A DNA stretch of 64,000 nucleotides from Anaerolineae bacterium (GTDB lineage Bacteria; Chloroflexota; Anaerolineae; 4572-78; J111). Positions 19,636-27,669 of this stretch are shown piece after piece; position 1 is the first letter of the stretch; every line of letters begins with the position of its first letter. A program made the translations under genes and the position numbers. The notes below the pieces were generated by a model. That model was not told where the DNA came from. It worked only from the letters and a program-made list of their open reading frames with translations, and made no database searches. The DNA lies in the NCBI GenBank assembly GCA_023382535.1, contig JAHDWA010000018.1:115618-179617 (forward strand). The letters are read 5' to 3'.

Positions 19636-20763
19636 TTAAGCAAAGGCCCGTTGGAGGAGCGGCGTCCTGGTCAGGATCAGCGCACTGACCGCCCAGGAAA
19701 GGAGCAGCCCTAAGATAATAACCAGCGGCGCTTTGAGCAAGAGCGGCAGTGAGATGGGCACAAATATGTAGGCCAACGGGTACAAAATCAAGGGATGAAT
19801 GAAGTAAATCCCGTAAGAGCTGAGCGCCAGGCTACTCCAGAAGGGGCTGGCCTGGTTAACTTTTTGCTGAAAGAAGGCCGCTCCGGTCAGGAAGGCCGAC
19901 AGGCAGAAGGCGTTAAAGAGAACGGCATAGCCTGCCTGAATGAGAAGCGCCGGTTGGGGGACAGCCGGCATCACAAACAGGCGATATCCCAGGTATAACA
20001 GCCCTGACGCGATGGCTATCGCCGCCCACAACGCCAGGCGGGGCCGGTAGCCTTCTTTGGTAAACCAGCCGTGCAGATAAGCGTAGAGGCCCAGGCCGAA
20101 GTAGCCAATATACAGCGGGACCCGCAGCGGCTGAAACACCAGGATATACCAGTCCCTAAACCAGGTGTCAGCTTCGGGAAAAATCCGGTTCATCACAAGC
20201 ATGGCCAGGGTCATCACGGCCCAAAAGCCGGCAAACAGTTTCCACGAGGGCGGCGTCAGGTGTCGTTGGCTTGACCGCAATCGGTCACTGAGTGTGTAGA
20301 CCAGGCTTAGCACCAAAAAGAACAAAAAGAGCACCCCCAGAAACCAATAAACAGATTGCTGATAGCCTTCGCCCCAAAACTCGGTCGCCCAAAACTGGAG
20401 AAAGGTGATCGGGACCGCCCGGGTGTAGTAAATCAGATAGGCAGTGGGTGGGGCCAGCAATAAAGCCCCCACCAGCCAGGGGATGCCCACCCGGACGAAT
20501 TTGTCTTTAATGAATTCTTGGGGGCCGCGCTTGCGCAGGGAGGGTAAGGCGAAATAACCGGCAATGAAAAACATGACCAGCATAATCGGGATATCAATAA
20601 GCAGAACCAAAAGGGTAAAAAAGAGACTGTTCTGGGGGTCAAGCACGTACCACCAGGAGGGCGCGTAAGCCATATAGGTCATCGAGCCGTGCAGGACCAC
20701 GACCAGCAGAATGACAAAAGCGCGCAGGTTATCCAGGAAGTAAATGCGGCTGGGTGAGTTCAT
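19636..20763 (-). CDS. Membrane acyltransferase, acyltransferase-3 family
   Basis: A 375-residue polytopic protein. The first helix segment RIYFLDNLRAFVILLVVVLHG, with Arg and His in the FLDxLRAxxxxxVVxxH pattern, is the signature of acyltransferase-3 (OafA/NodX/OpgC-like) enzymes that acylate sugars or glycans using cytoplasmic acyl donors. About ten helices follow, ending ILTRTPLLQRAF. The length fits the family. The start is ATG 20763, with GGAGAAAACA upstream; the in-frame codon at 20781 has no ribosome site. A TATAAT at 20813-20818 (minus strand) and a tandem operator-like pair at 20842-20875 lie upstream. The acceptor is unknown. Confidence 0.8.
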   Translation of the reverse strand: MNSPSRIYFLDNLRAFVILLVVVLHGSMTYMAYAPSWWYVLDPQNSLFFTLLVLLIDIPIMLVMFFIAGYFALPSLRKRGPQEFIKDKFVRVGIPWLVGALLLAPPTAYLIYYTRAVPITFLQFWATEFWGEGYQQSVYWFLGVLFLFFLVLSLVYTLSDRLRSSQRHLTPPSWKLFAGFWAVMTLAMLVMNRIFPEADTWFRDWYILVFQPLRVPLYIGYFGLGLYAYLHGWFTKEGYRPRLALWAAIAIASGLLYLGYRLFVMPAVPQPALLIQAGYAVLFNAFCLSAFLTGAAFFQQKVNQASPFWSSLALSSYGIYFIHPLILYPLAYIFVPISLPLLLKAPLVIILGLLLSWAVSALILTRTPLLQRAFA

Positions 20764-20841
20764 TGTTTTCTCCTTTGACAACGATGATAGGTATACTCTG
20801 AAAGCTCAGCACATTATATACCTGGCTGCCGCCAAAAGCTA

Positions 20842-20875
20842 GTGAAAAATATCACTAAAAGGTGACATTTGTCAT
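20842..20875. promoter_or_regulatory. Tandem operator-like pair, TGACA-N2-TGTCA type, copy B
   Basis: GTGAAAAATATCAC (20842-20855) and GTGACATTTGTCAT (20862-20875) lie 20 bases apart in the gap between divergent genes (20763 minus, 20991 plus). The pair starts about 24 bases upstream of the minus-strand TATAAT at 20813-20818, i.e. at its -35 region. Confidence 0.5.
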
Positions 20876-20990
20876 TGGTTTCCGGGTAAAAGCTCACTTG
20901 CGTGGACTGGCCTGACCCGCCTACCATGAAGGGTGCAGTTGAATTGTAAGCTGTTGGTGCTGAAACCTATGATGGTTAGTAGATAAGCGG

Positions 20991-21296
20991 ATGAAGATTT
21001 TGGCCCTGGAGCAAGAAAATCCAGGTGAGACCGCCGAGGCATTTAGGCCCCACCTGAAAGCGGAAGCGGCCCAGGTATGGGAGCTTTATCAGGCCGGTAT
21101 TGTGCGGGAGATATACTTCCGCCAGGATCGTCCCGAGGCTGTCCTGGTGCTCGAATGTAAAGATATTGAAGAGGCTAACAAGATCCTCGGCGCTCTACCC
21201 CTCGTCCAGGCGGGACTGATCGTTTTTGACCTCATCCCCCTGGTTCCTTACCCTGGTTTTGCCCGGCTCTTCGCCAGAGATAGCACACAAGCTTGA
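20991..21296 (+). CDS. Small YciI/muconolactone-isomerase-like protein
   Basis: A 101-residue protein predicted to be a dimeric alpha-beta (ferredoxin-like) barrel: MKILALEQENPG at the start, a helix with FRPHLKAEAAQVWELYQAG, then IVREIYFRQDRPEAVLVLEC and the closing IEEANKILGALPLVQAGLIVFDLIPLVPYPGF. This order is typical of small YciI/muconolactone delta-isomerase-like and stress-responsive proteins. No catalytic residue can be named with certainty. It is preceded by a promoter region with operator-like sites and followed by a 60-residue gene, both on the plus strand. Confidence 0.65.
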   Translation: MKILALEQENPGETAEAFRPHLKAEAAQVWELYQAGIVREIYFRQDRPEAVLVLECKDIEEANKILGALPLVQAGLIVFDLIPLVPYPGFARLFARDSTQA

Positions 21297-21334
21297 TTGA
21301 TGTAATCAATATCCCATCAAAAGGAGAATGAACG

Positions 21335-21517
21335 ATGCAAACGAAAGAGAAATCAGCAGCGGAGAAAGTGTATCCCTGCGAAACCTGTACGATGCGGATA
21401 AAAGCAGAGGCGAATCCCAAATCGTTTTGGTCACGCGTGTGGCGCTGGCATACCACCTGGTGTCCGGGCTGGAAAGCTTATCAGGCCCATCTGGCGCAAC
21501 AGAAGCAGGCTCATTAA
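21335..21517 (+). CDS. Small Cys/Trp-rich protein
   Basis: A 60-residue basic protein supported by a good AAGGAG ribosome site eight bases before ATG 21335. The sequence has CETC near residue 15 and a Trp-rich end, FWSRVWRWHTTWCPGWKAYQ, in which a third Cys follows the Trp cluster. The CxxC plus Cys pattern suggests a small metal-binding fold. I do not recognise a named family. It follows the YciI-like gene by 38 bases and may share its transcript. Confidence 0.55.
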   Translation: MQTKEKSAAEKVYPCETCTMRIKAEANPKSFWSRVWRWHTTWCPGWKAYQAHLAQQKQAH

Positions 21518-21533
21518 ACTGACAATCCCCCAG

Positions 21534-22499
21534 TTAAGACCGATTTATATCAACAGGCTTTAACCCGGCTTCGATCTGCGCCCGGCGCGGCTCCAGAAAG
21601 GGCGGGAGCGCCAGCCGCTCGCCCAGGTGTTCGGCCGGTTCATCGGTGGCGAAACCCGGCCCATCGGTCGCAATCTCAAAGAGAATGCCGCCAGGGATGC
21701 GGAAGTAGAGCGACTGGAAATAGTAGCGGTCCACCAGCCCCGAAGTGCGCAGGCCAACCGCGTGGAGCCGATTCATCCACTCCGTTTGTTCCTGGCCGTC
21801 GGGGGTGCGAAAAGCGATGTGATGCACTCCGCCGATGCCAAGCTGCCCGTAAGGCCGGTTGGGCTGCTCAACCACATAAAGTTCTTTTCCCGCCCCACCC
21901 TGGCCCAGGGCAAAGACGACGGTCCGTTCACCAGGGTTATCGGCTGAAGGGTATTCGCCGGCCAGTTGATAGCCCATCACCTGCGTCAGCACCAAGGCGG
22001 TTGGCTCCAATTGACGCACAATCAGGGTGGAGGCAAACAGCCCGCGAATACCATACTCCACCGGCACCGGACTCTTGGGCCACGGCGTTCCGCCCGGAGC
22101 GCCCCCATCGTCAACCAAGGCCAGTTGCTGCCCTTCCGGATCAGCGAAATTGATTAAGGCGTGGCCGTGAAATTCGCTCAAGCCCTCGTGCTTGACACCG
22201 CGCTCATCCAATCGCTGCGCCCACCAGGCCAGGGCTTCCCGGTTCGGCACGCGCAATGCGGTCTGGGCAATACTGCCCGGCCCATTGTGATTAGGCCCCA
22301 TCTGCGGCCACTCAAAAAAGGTCAATTCGGTGCCGGGATTGCCTACCTCATCGCCGTAGAAGAGGTGGTAGGCCGAGACGTCATCCTGGTTAACGGTCTT
22401 TTTGACCAGGCGCATGCCCAGCACCTGGGTGTAAAAATCTACGTTTGCCTGTGCCCTGCCGGTGACGGCAGTGACGTGGTGTAAACCATGCAGTTCCAT
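21534..22499 (-). CDS. Ring-cleaving extradiol dioxygenase, MhqO-like
   Basis: A 321-residue protein with two vicinal-oxygen-chelate (VOC) modules, of the type that opens hydroquinone or catechol rings (MhqO/MhqA, CatE-like). Metal ligands appear as His in MELHGLHHVTAVTG (about residue 8), His in GIGGVHHIAFRTPD (about 225) and Glu in PGGILFEIATDGPGF (about 274). WPQMGPNHNGPGSIAQTALRVPN and TSGLVDRYYFQSLYFRIPGG are typical family segments. The actual substrate is uncertain; members are linked to quinone and thiol stress. It converges with the small gene at 21335. Confidence 0.82.
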   Translation of the reverse strand: MELHGLHHVTAVTGRAQANVDFYTQVLGMRLVKKTVNQDDVSAYHLFYGDEVGNPGTELTFFEWPQMGPNHNGPGSIAQTALRVPNREALAWWAQRLDERGVKHEGLSEFHGHALINFADPEGQQLALVDDGGAPGGTPWPKSPVPVEYGIRGLFASTLIVRQLEPTALVLTQVMGYQLAGEYPSADNPGERTVVFALGQGGAGKELYVVEQPNRPYGQLGIGGVHHIAFRTPDGQEQTEWMNRLHAVGLRTSGLVDRYYFQSLYFRIPGGILFEIATDGPGFATDEPAEHLGERLALPPFLEPRRAQIEAGLKPVDINRS

Positions 22500-22628
22500 C
22501 GGTATACTCTCCTGTCCTTGAGTTTAAAGTCCATAGGATTATACTCAAATCGTGTCCTTTGCCACATCCCCGCTTGCGTTCCAACGATTACCGGACTCAG
22601 CCTGGGTATTCAGTTAATTGAAAAAACC

Positions 22629-22690
22629 AGATGACAGGCACTTTTTGTTCGAACAAGCCCAATTTTTAGCCTGATAAGTACCTGTCACCT
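22629..22690. repeat. 62-base hairpin repeat, GTGACAGGCAC family, copy 3
   Basis: AGATGACAGGCACTT (22629-22643) faces AAGTACCTGTCACCT (22676-22690), two mismatches. The loop shares AACAAGCCCAAT and TAGCC-GATAAGT with the copy at 3964, and TTAATCCCGA follows in both, showing common descent. It ends about 40 bases before the SDR promoter. Confidence 0.7.
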
Positions 22691-22726
22691 TAATCCCGAG
22701 AGTGTCTTTTTTTTCACACCTGGCTG

Positions 22727-22735
22727 TGATATACT
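22727..22735 (+). promoter_or_regulatory. Extended -10 promoter for the SDR gene
   Basis: TGATATACT (TG at 22727-22728, TATACT at 22730-22735) fits an extended -10 and lies 65 bases before the SDR start. The same sequence is before rho. Confidence 0.5.
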
Positions 22736-22800
22736 TGATGCTGGTTTTTTAAGTTATTGTGCCATACTTTCTTCCTGCTTTGATTTTAAGGATGTAGTTC

Positions 22801-23616
22801 ATGGTTCTAACAGAAAATATTGAGCCTCGGATTGTCCTCGTCACCGGCGCAACCGGCGCGATTGGCCGCGCTATCGCCCGGCAGATTGCGGCTATACCGG
22901 GGTATGAAGTCGTGCTGGCCTGCCGGAACGAGGAGAAGGCCAGGCAAGCGGTCCGCGAGATCAGCCAGGCCACCGGCAGCCAACAGGTGCGCTACGAAAT
23001 CGTGGATGTCTCGCGGCAGGTGTCCATCTCGGCGCTGGTACGGCGCTGGCAGGGGTCGCTCCATGTGCTGGTCAACAATGCGGCTATTTCGCCGCGCAGC
23101 CGCCAGGAAACGCCGGAGGGGATCGAGATGCAGTTCGCCACCAATGTGCTGGGCTATTTTTGGTTGACCCAGGCTTTCAGCGAAATCCTCCAGCAATCGG
23201 CGCCAGCCCGGGTGGTCAATGTGGCCAGCTATTATGCCGGCGACCTGGACTTGCGCGACCTGGAATTCAAGCGCCGGCGCTATCACAACGGCACGGCCTA
23301 TCGCCAGTCCAAACAGGCCAATCGCATGCTAACCGTGGCCTGGGCGGAACGCCTGCAGCCCTGCGGTATTTCGGTCAACGCTTGCCATCCCGGCGATGTC
23401 AACTCGGCCTTGAGCAACAGTTTGGGCTTTGGGGGAAGCCAATCGCCGGACGAGGGAGCCAGAACGCCGGTCTGGCTGGCTACCGATTCCATCGGCCAGC
23501 AGCGGACCGGGAAATATTTTGCGGACCGGCGTGAAGTTCGCTGCCATTTTGGCGAGGACAGGGTGGGAGTCGAGGCGCTGTATCAAGCCTGCCTGCGCTA
23601 CTCAAATGAGGCGTGA
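22801..23616 (+). CDS. Short-chain dehydrogenase/reductase, retinol dehydrogenase-like
   Basis: A 271-residue NAD(P)-dependent oxidoreductase with Rossmann fold. The cofactor loop TGATGAIG (TGxxxGxG variant, about residue 16), ACRNEEKARQA (Arg suggesting NADPH), the NNAA motif (about 97), VNVASYY and the catalytic pair in GTAYRQSKQANRM (YxxxK, about residue 168) are intact. The order and the DLEFKRRRYHNGTAYRQSKQAN segment are typical of the retinol dehydrogenase/WW-oxidoreductase-like branch. The natural substrate cannot be read. The gene is single, with its own promoter, and ends at a hairpin terminator shared with the convergent mttB gene. Confidence 0.88.
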   Translation: MVLTENIEPRIVLVTGATGAIGRAIARQIAAIPGYEVVLACRNEEKARQAVREISQATGSQQVRYEIVDVSRQVSISALVRRWQGSLHVLVNNAAISPRSRQETPEGIEMQFATNVLGYFWLTQAFSEILQQSAPARVVNVASYYAGDLDLRDLEFKRRRYHNGTAYRQSKQANRMLTVAWAERLQPCGISVNACHPGDVNSALSNSLGFGGSQSPDEGARTPVWLATDSIGQQRTGKYFADRREVRCHFGEDRVGVEALYQACLRYSNEA

Positions 23617-23676
23617 GTTCTCTTGTTGCGGCAACAGCGCCAAGGAGAATCATTCTGATCTTCTTGATGAGTGATC

Positions 23677-23709
23677 GGGGCAGGTTTCAAACCTGCCCCT
23701 TCGGTTTGT
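23677..23709. terminator. Hairpin terminator between convergent genes
   Basis: GGGGCAGGTTT at 23677-23687 pairs with AAACCTGCCCC ending at 23699, followed on the plus strand by a T-rich TTCGGTTTGTTTT. It would end the SDR transcript. The same GGGGCAGGT stem is found at 37761. Confidence 0.75.
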
Positions 23710-23710
23710 T

Positions 23711-25168
23711 TTAATCAAGCTCCGGCAAATGTTCCATCCCGGCCTCGCGCGCCAAGCGGGTCACCATGTCGCCCAGTTCGCGCTCGGCTTCAGCGGGTAG
23801 GGGGGGACGTTGGTAGGCAGCCAACAGCTCGGCCACACGCGCTTTGGCCCGGGCAAACGTATCCAGGCTGCCCCCTGCCTGCCAGGCTCGGATGGAACCC
23901 CGGTCAATCACCCCCGACGGCAAATACTGTTCCTTGGCAAACAACTGGCGGGTGATTTTCTGTTTGAGGAAGTCGGCCTTGAAATCTAACCCGGCAAACA
24001 TGGTCGTGGCCAGGGTTTCGGTCCGGACTTGCACTCCGTCCAGAAGCCGCTGGGCCATCGCAATCCCTTCGGCGTCAACCACCAGCTTTTCGGCGCTTTG
24101 ACAGGCCAGAAAATCCAGCATGCCTGCCCCGGAAATCATATTAATCCCGGCCAAAGCGCCGATCATGGCCGTGACGCCGCTTTCCAGCCCGGCCTGGGCG
24201 TCTACGAGCTTGGCGTCACTGGCGCCCAGGTAAGTGTGGGTCGGCAGGTCCAATGATTTGCCCACCTGGGCATAAGCGGCGTCAATCATCGCCGTCTCGA
24301 CCGCTCCCATCGGTGTGGTGCCGGAGCGCATATCCACGATGGCCGGCGCACCGCCCCAGACGATTGGAGCGCCGGGCTGAGCCAGTTGGTGGATGGTGAT
24401 CCCGCTGAGGCATTCGGCGGCGTGCTGGGTGACTGCACCCAGCAGAGTGACCGGAGCCGTGGCCCCGGCCAGGGGCATCGAGACAATCTCGGCGGGCACG
24501 CCGGCTCGGGCCAGGTCAATCAGGTTTTGCGCCCCAAACTGGCTCCAAATTAATGGGGGCGACGGGCAGACATCGAAGACGGCCAGCGGCTTTTGGGCCA
24601 GGGCGGCCCGTCCCCCGGCCAGCACCGCCAGCATGTCGAACATAACCGGAGCAGTCCCAATAGAAAAAGCGCCCGTGACGACAGGCTTGGCCGAGTGCAG
24701 CAGCACCAGGTATAAACGGTAGAGGTCGCCAATCTCCTGGGGAACTTCGTTACAGACGACGGCGGTAGATTGGGCGGCGTATTGCGGCAGCATTTCGGCC
24801 ACTTTGACCAGGCGAATCAGGTCAGGGGTTTGGGCCGGGCGATGTTCCAGCGTGTCCGGGTCAAGGACGTGCACGCCGGCCGAACCGGGGTCGAAGTGAA
24901 CCGCATCGCCGCCGTAGTGAATCGCCGGGTCTCCAGCACGGTTGTACAAGAAAAACTCGCGGGGCGTAGTTTCCAGGGCTGCTCGGACGAGCGTCTCTGG
25001 GATACGGACCACCTCGACAGTTTCGTCTACGGTTGCGCCGGCCTCGGCCAGCAGCCAGCGAGCTTCCGGCGCCTGCACTTTAACCCCGGGCGACAGCAGC
25101 AACTGAAAGGCTTCGTCCAGGATGCGCTGTACCAATTCGGGCGAGAGGAATTCCAGCTTGGTTTGCAT
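23711..25168 (-). CDS. MttB-family (non-pyrrolysine) methyltransferase, second copy
   Basis: A 485-residue member of the trimethylamine methyltransferase (MttB) superfamily, read through without an in-frame UAG, so it lacks pyrrolysine and is an MtgB-like enzyme acting on a quaternary amine or related methyl donor. Characteristic segments are VHFDPGSAGVHVLDPDTLEHR near the first third, AGATAPVTLLGAVTQHAAECLSG in the middle and the Gly-rich barrel strand MISGAGMLDFLACQSAEKLV. It follows the first mttB gene with a five-base gap in the order corrinoid protein, MttB, MttB. Sequence differs widely from the neighbour, so the two probably use different substrates or form a heteromer. Confidence 0.85.
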   Translation of the reverse strand: MQTKLEFLSPELVQRILDEAFQLLLSPGVKVQAPEARWLLAEAGATVDETVEVVRIPETLVRAALETTPREFFLYNRAGDPAIHYGGDAVHFDPGSAGVHVLDPDTLEHRPAQTPDLIRLVKVAEMLPQYAAQSTAVVCNEVPQEIGDLYRLYLVLLHSAKPVVTGAFSIGTAPVMFDMLAVLAGGRAALAQKPLAVFDVCPSPPLIWSQFGAQNLIDLARAGVPAEIVSMPLAGATAPVTLLGAVTQHAAECLSGITIHQLAQPGAPIVWGGAPAIVDMRSGTTPMGAVETAMIDAAYAQVGKSLDLPTHTYLGASDAKLVDAQAGLESGVTAMIGALAGINMISGAGMLDFLACQSAEKLVVDAEGIAMAQRLLDGVQVRTETLATTMFAGLDFKADFLKQKITRQLFAKEQYLPSGVIDRGSIRAWQAGGSLDTFARAKARVAELLAAYQRPPLPAEAERELGDMVTRLAREAGMEHLPELD

Positions 25169-25173
25169 AAGAT

Positions 25174-26625
25174 TTACCTGCTTTCAACCGAGGCAATGAT
25201 CCGCCGAAGCTCTTTAGCCAGCTCGGGCGCAAGCGGGTCGGGCTGGTGGGTCGAGAGGATGCGCCGGGCTTCCTCGCGCGCCCAATCGGGAGCGCCATCG
25301 CCCTGTTCTTCCCAAATGTTATACGGGCGGCGATCCAGGTATTTGGCCGGCCAGAGGCTGCGCATATGCTTTTTGGTGTGCTTTTGGCTCAAAAAGTTGC
25401 CGCCCGGCCCCACGGAACGAATGGCGTCGAGGGCCAGTGTGTCGTCGTCCACAACAATGCCAGCCATCATCTGGCGAATAAGGCCAAAAATCTCGCAGTC
25501 GAGCAGCATTTGCTCAAAGGACCAGATCCGGCTGCCGTGCAGCAGCCCTACCCCCAGCAGCATGTCAGACATGACCACCGAGGCCATAAAGGTGGACAGG
25601 CCGTTTTCCAGGCCGGCCTGCCAGTTGGGTGCTTTAGCGCCGGTGGCAAACGATCCCATCGAAAGGGGAACCTTGTAAAAATCGGCCAGAACATTGCTGG
25701 CTGCGCCAAACAGAAAATCCTCCGGGCCGCCGCCGGTGTACGCGCCTGTGCGTAAATCCATCACGGTTTGGGCGGCGGCGTAAAAGACCGGCGCGCCGGG
25801 GTGGGCCAGTTGGATTAAGGCCAGCCCGCTAATGACCTCGGCGTTGCCGACCACCAGGTTGCCGGCCATCGTCGCCGGGCCAGTGGAGGCAGCCGAAGCC
25901 ATGGTCATAAAGCCGGTCGGCAGCCCATTCTCGGCAGCGACCAGCGCCGCCTCAACGCTGCCGCCGTCGTGGCCCAGCGGCGGCATAGCGCACTGCATGA
26001 TGGACAGGAGCGGGCGCTGTCGCAGCGCCGCCCTTCCCCCGGCAATGGCCGCCGCCATTTCTACGGCCGCGCAGGCCTCGCGCTCGGAGTAGATACTCTC
26101 GGTTTGGACGTGCTTGGTCGAGTTTTCCCAGATAACCCGTATTTCATGCAGGCTGCGGGTTTCGGGCGAGTAATCCTGGGCCGAGACCGGCACCCAGTGA
26201 AAGGCCACCTCGGGCAGACAGTCGGCCAAGCGGGCGATGTCGGCCACATCTTGCAGGCAGGAGCGGCGGCGCTCGCCCGTGGCCAGGTCGAGCACTTCCA
26301 CACCGCAGCCGTCGGTACCGACAAAGACGTGGTTGCCGTCCAGGGGCAAATCCTGGCCTGGGTCGCGGGCGGCCAAATCGTAGGTGGACGGCGCTTTTTT
26401 GAGAGCTTCTTCGATGAGATGGCCGGGGGCTTTGACCACGGCTGTCTCTCGATCCACAACGGCCCCATGTTCTTCCCAGATAGCCAGCGCTTTGGCCGAA
26501 GGAAATTTAACCCCGACCGACTCGATAACATCCAGGGTAGCAGTATGAATCCGCTGAACGTCGGCCGGGCTGAGAATATGCAAGCTGAGGCGGGGATTAG
26601 TAATAGATTTGATTTGACCAGACAT
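25174..26625 (-). CDS. MttB-family (non-pyrrolysine) methyltransferase, first copy
   Basis: A 483-residue MttB-superfamily methyltransferase. Visible segments are LSPADVQRIHTATLDVIESVGV at the start, HVFVGTDGCGVEVLDLATGER, TMASAASTGPATMAGNLVVGN and the C-terminal GPGGNFLSQKHTKKHMRSLW with KYLDRRPYNIWEEQG. No UAG interrupts it, so pyrrolysine is not used. I place the start at ATG 26625 (MSGQIKS), 17 bases after the corrinoid gene and with AAGGAG about 12 bases upstream; the longer in-frame reading would overlap the corrinoid gene by 110 bases. With the corrinoid protein it should demethylate a methylated amine or betaine and load Co(I). Confidence 0.87.
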   Translation of the reverse strand: MSGQIKSITNPRLSLHILSPADVQRIHTATLDVIESVGVKFPSAKALAIWEEHGAVVDRETAVVKAPGHLIEEALKKAPSTYDLAARDPGQDLPLDGNHVFVGTDGCGVEVLDLATGERRRSCLQDVADIARLADCLPEVAFHWVPVSAQDYSPETRSLHEIRVIWENSTKHVQTESIYSEREACAAVEMAAAIAGGRAALRQRPLLSIMQCAMPPLGHDGGSVEAALVAAENGLPTGFMTMASAASTGPATMAGNLVVGNAEVISGLALIQLAHPGAPVFYAAAQTVMDLRTGAYTGGGPEDFLFGAASNVLADFYKVPLSMGSFATGAKAPNWQAGLENGLSTFMASVVMSDMLLGVGLLHGSRIWSFEQMLLDCEIFGLIRQMMAGIVVDDDTLALDAIRSVGPGGNFLSQKHTKKHMRSLWPAKYLDRRPYNIWEEQGDGAPDWAREEARRILSTHQPDPLAPELAKELRRIIASVESR

Positions 26626-26641
26626 AGTGGTATTTTGCTCC

Positions 26642-27289
26642 TTACGCGCCCACAAGCTGTTTGGCCACGGCAACCGCGCCCATCGCATCTTCGCTGTAGC
26701 CATCGGCCCCAATCTCGTCGGCCCAGCCGCGGGTGACCGGCGCGCCACCAACCATCACTTTGACTTTGGGGCGCAGGCCCGCCTTGGCTAAATCCTCGAT
26801 AACTTTCCTTTGTTTGACCATCGTCGTGGTCAAGAGCGCGCTCAAGCCAACGATGTCGGCTCCGACCTCGCCGGCTTTGTCAATAAATTTCTGGAGCGGG
26901 ACGCTGACACCCAGATCGTAGACCTCAAAGCCGCTGGCGGAGAGCATCGTTGCCACCAGGGTTTTGCCGATGTCGTGAATGTCGCCCTCGACCGTGCCAA
27001 TGACTACTTTGCCCAGGATGTTCCGGCTGGAGCCGCGCCGGGCCATCTCCGGCTCAAGGACGGCGACGGCGGCTTTCATTGCTTCAGCCGCCTGCACCAG
27101 GTCGGGCAGGAACATCTCGCCGCAGCCAAATTGCTGCCCCACTTCGTCCAGCCCGGCCACGTAGCCTTTATTGATCGCTTCCACCGGCTCGATACCTTGC
27201 TCGACGGCCTGCCGGGCCAGCCGTTCGGCCTCTTCTGCTTCGCCCTCGATGATGCTCTGGGCCATTGCTTGAAATAGATCTTCTTTCAT
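26642..27289 (-). CDS. Corrinoid protein (MttC/MtbC type)
   Basis: A 215-residue cobalamin-binding protein that carries the methyl group taken by MttB to a second methyltransferase. The N-terminal helical cap (about 1-90) is followed by a Rossmann-like B12 domain. EGDIHDIGK (about residue 105) is the DxHxxG motif whose His ligates cobalt; SALLTTTM and VGGAPVTRGWADEIGADGYSEDAMGA are the other conserved loops. The length is normal for the family. It is the first gene of a three-gene operon with the two MttB genes. AAGGAGCAACC precedes ATG 27289, and TATACT at 27310-27315 (minus) could be the -10. Confidence 0.92.
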   Translation of the reverse strand: MKEDLFQAMAQSIIEGEAEEAERLARQAVEQGIEPVEAINKGYVAGLDEVGQQFGCGEMFLPDLVQAAEAMKAAVAVLEPEMARRGSSRNILGKVVIGTVEGDIHDIGKTLVATMLSASGFEVYDLGVSVPLQKFIDKAGEVGADIVGLSALLTTTMVKQRKVIEDLAKAGLRPKVKVMVGGAPVTRGWADEIGADGYSEDAMGAVAVAKQLVGA

Positions 27290-27343
27290 GGTTGCTCCTT
27301 TGTGTGGTAAGTATAACTATCCAGGTAAGTTTTTCCTCCGCTA

Positions 27344-27392
27344 TCGTGTTGCGTGTTCCGTAATAGTTACGGAATACGCACCACGCAAGACA
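27344..27392. repeat. Heptamer palindrome (CGTGTTG/CACGCAA units)
   Basis: CGTGTTG and CGTGTTC units followed by CGTAATA lead into the hairpin TTCCGTAA-TAG-TTACGGAA and complementary CGCACCACGCAA. It is a short relative of the other inverted heptamer arrays, located in the 380-base gap between the corrinoid operon and the 27670 gene. Confidence 0.55.
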
Positions 27393-27485
27393 GGTATCAT
27401 GAGGTGCAAACTCTTCTGGAGAACTAAGATAAGTTTTTCTGGGGCTAGTTCACTATATGGTACGATATTTCAAATACTGACAAAA

Positions 27486-27522
27486 GTAACGTTTGTCACT
27501 GTTGCCGGGTGACATTTGTCAT
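27486..27522. promoter_or_regulatory. Tandem operator-like pair, TGACA-N2-TGTCA type, copy C
   Basis: GTAACGTTTGTCAC (27486-27499) and GTGACATTTGTCAT (about 27509-27522) are 23 bases apart. The second site is identical over 14 bases to the site at 20862. It lies upstream of the gene at 27670 and about 200 bases from the divergent corrinoid gene. Confidence 0.5.
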
Positions 27523-27568
27523 CCACAAAACAACTTAACTTTGGTTAGGTGCAATCCCGGAGCAATTG

Positions 27569-27577
27569 TGCTACACT
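27569..27577 (+). promoter_or_regulatory. Extended -10 promoter for the 27670 gene
   Basis: TGCTACACT (TG then TACACT at 27572-27577) fits an extended -10, giving a leader of about 85 bases. No matching -35 is seen, which would suit activator dependence on the sites upstream. Confidence 0.4.
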
Positions 27578-27669
27578 AAGGCCGTACCATCACAACAGTT
27601 CTACTTCTGTTGCTGTATTCAGCTTCAATTCTAATTCGTTAAGTTACTCATCCAAGGAGACCGCCCGTA

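Noticed and set aside
23711..26625. Possible pyrrolysine (UAG) in the MttB genes
   Set aside because: Both genes read through to full family length without any in-frame UAG.
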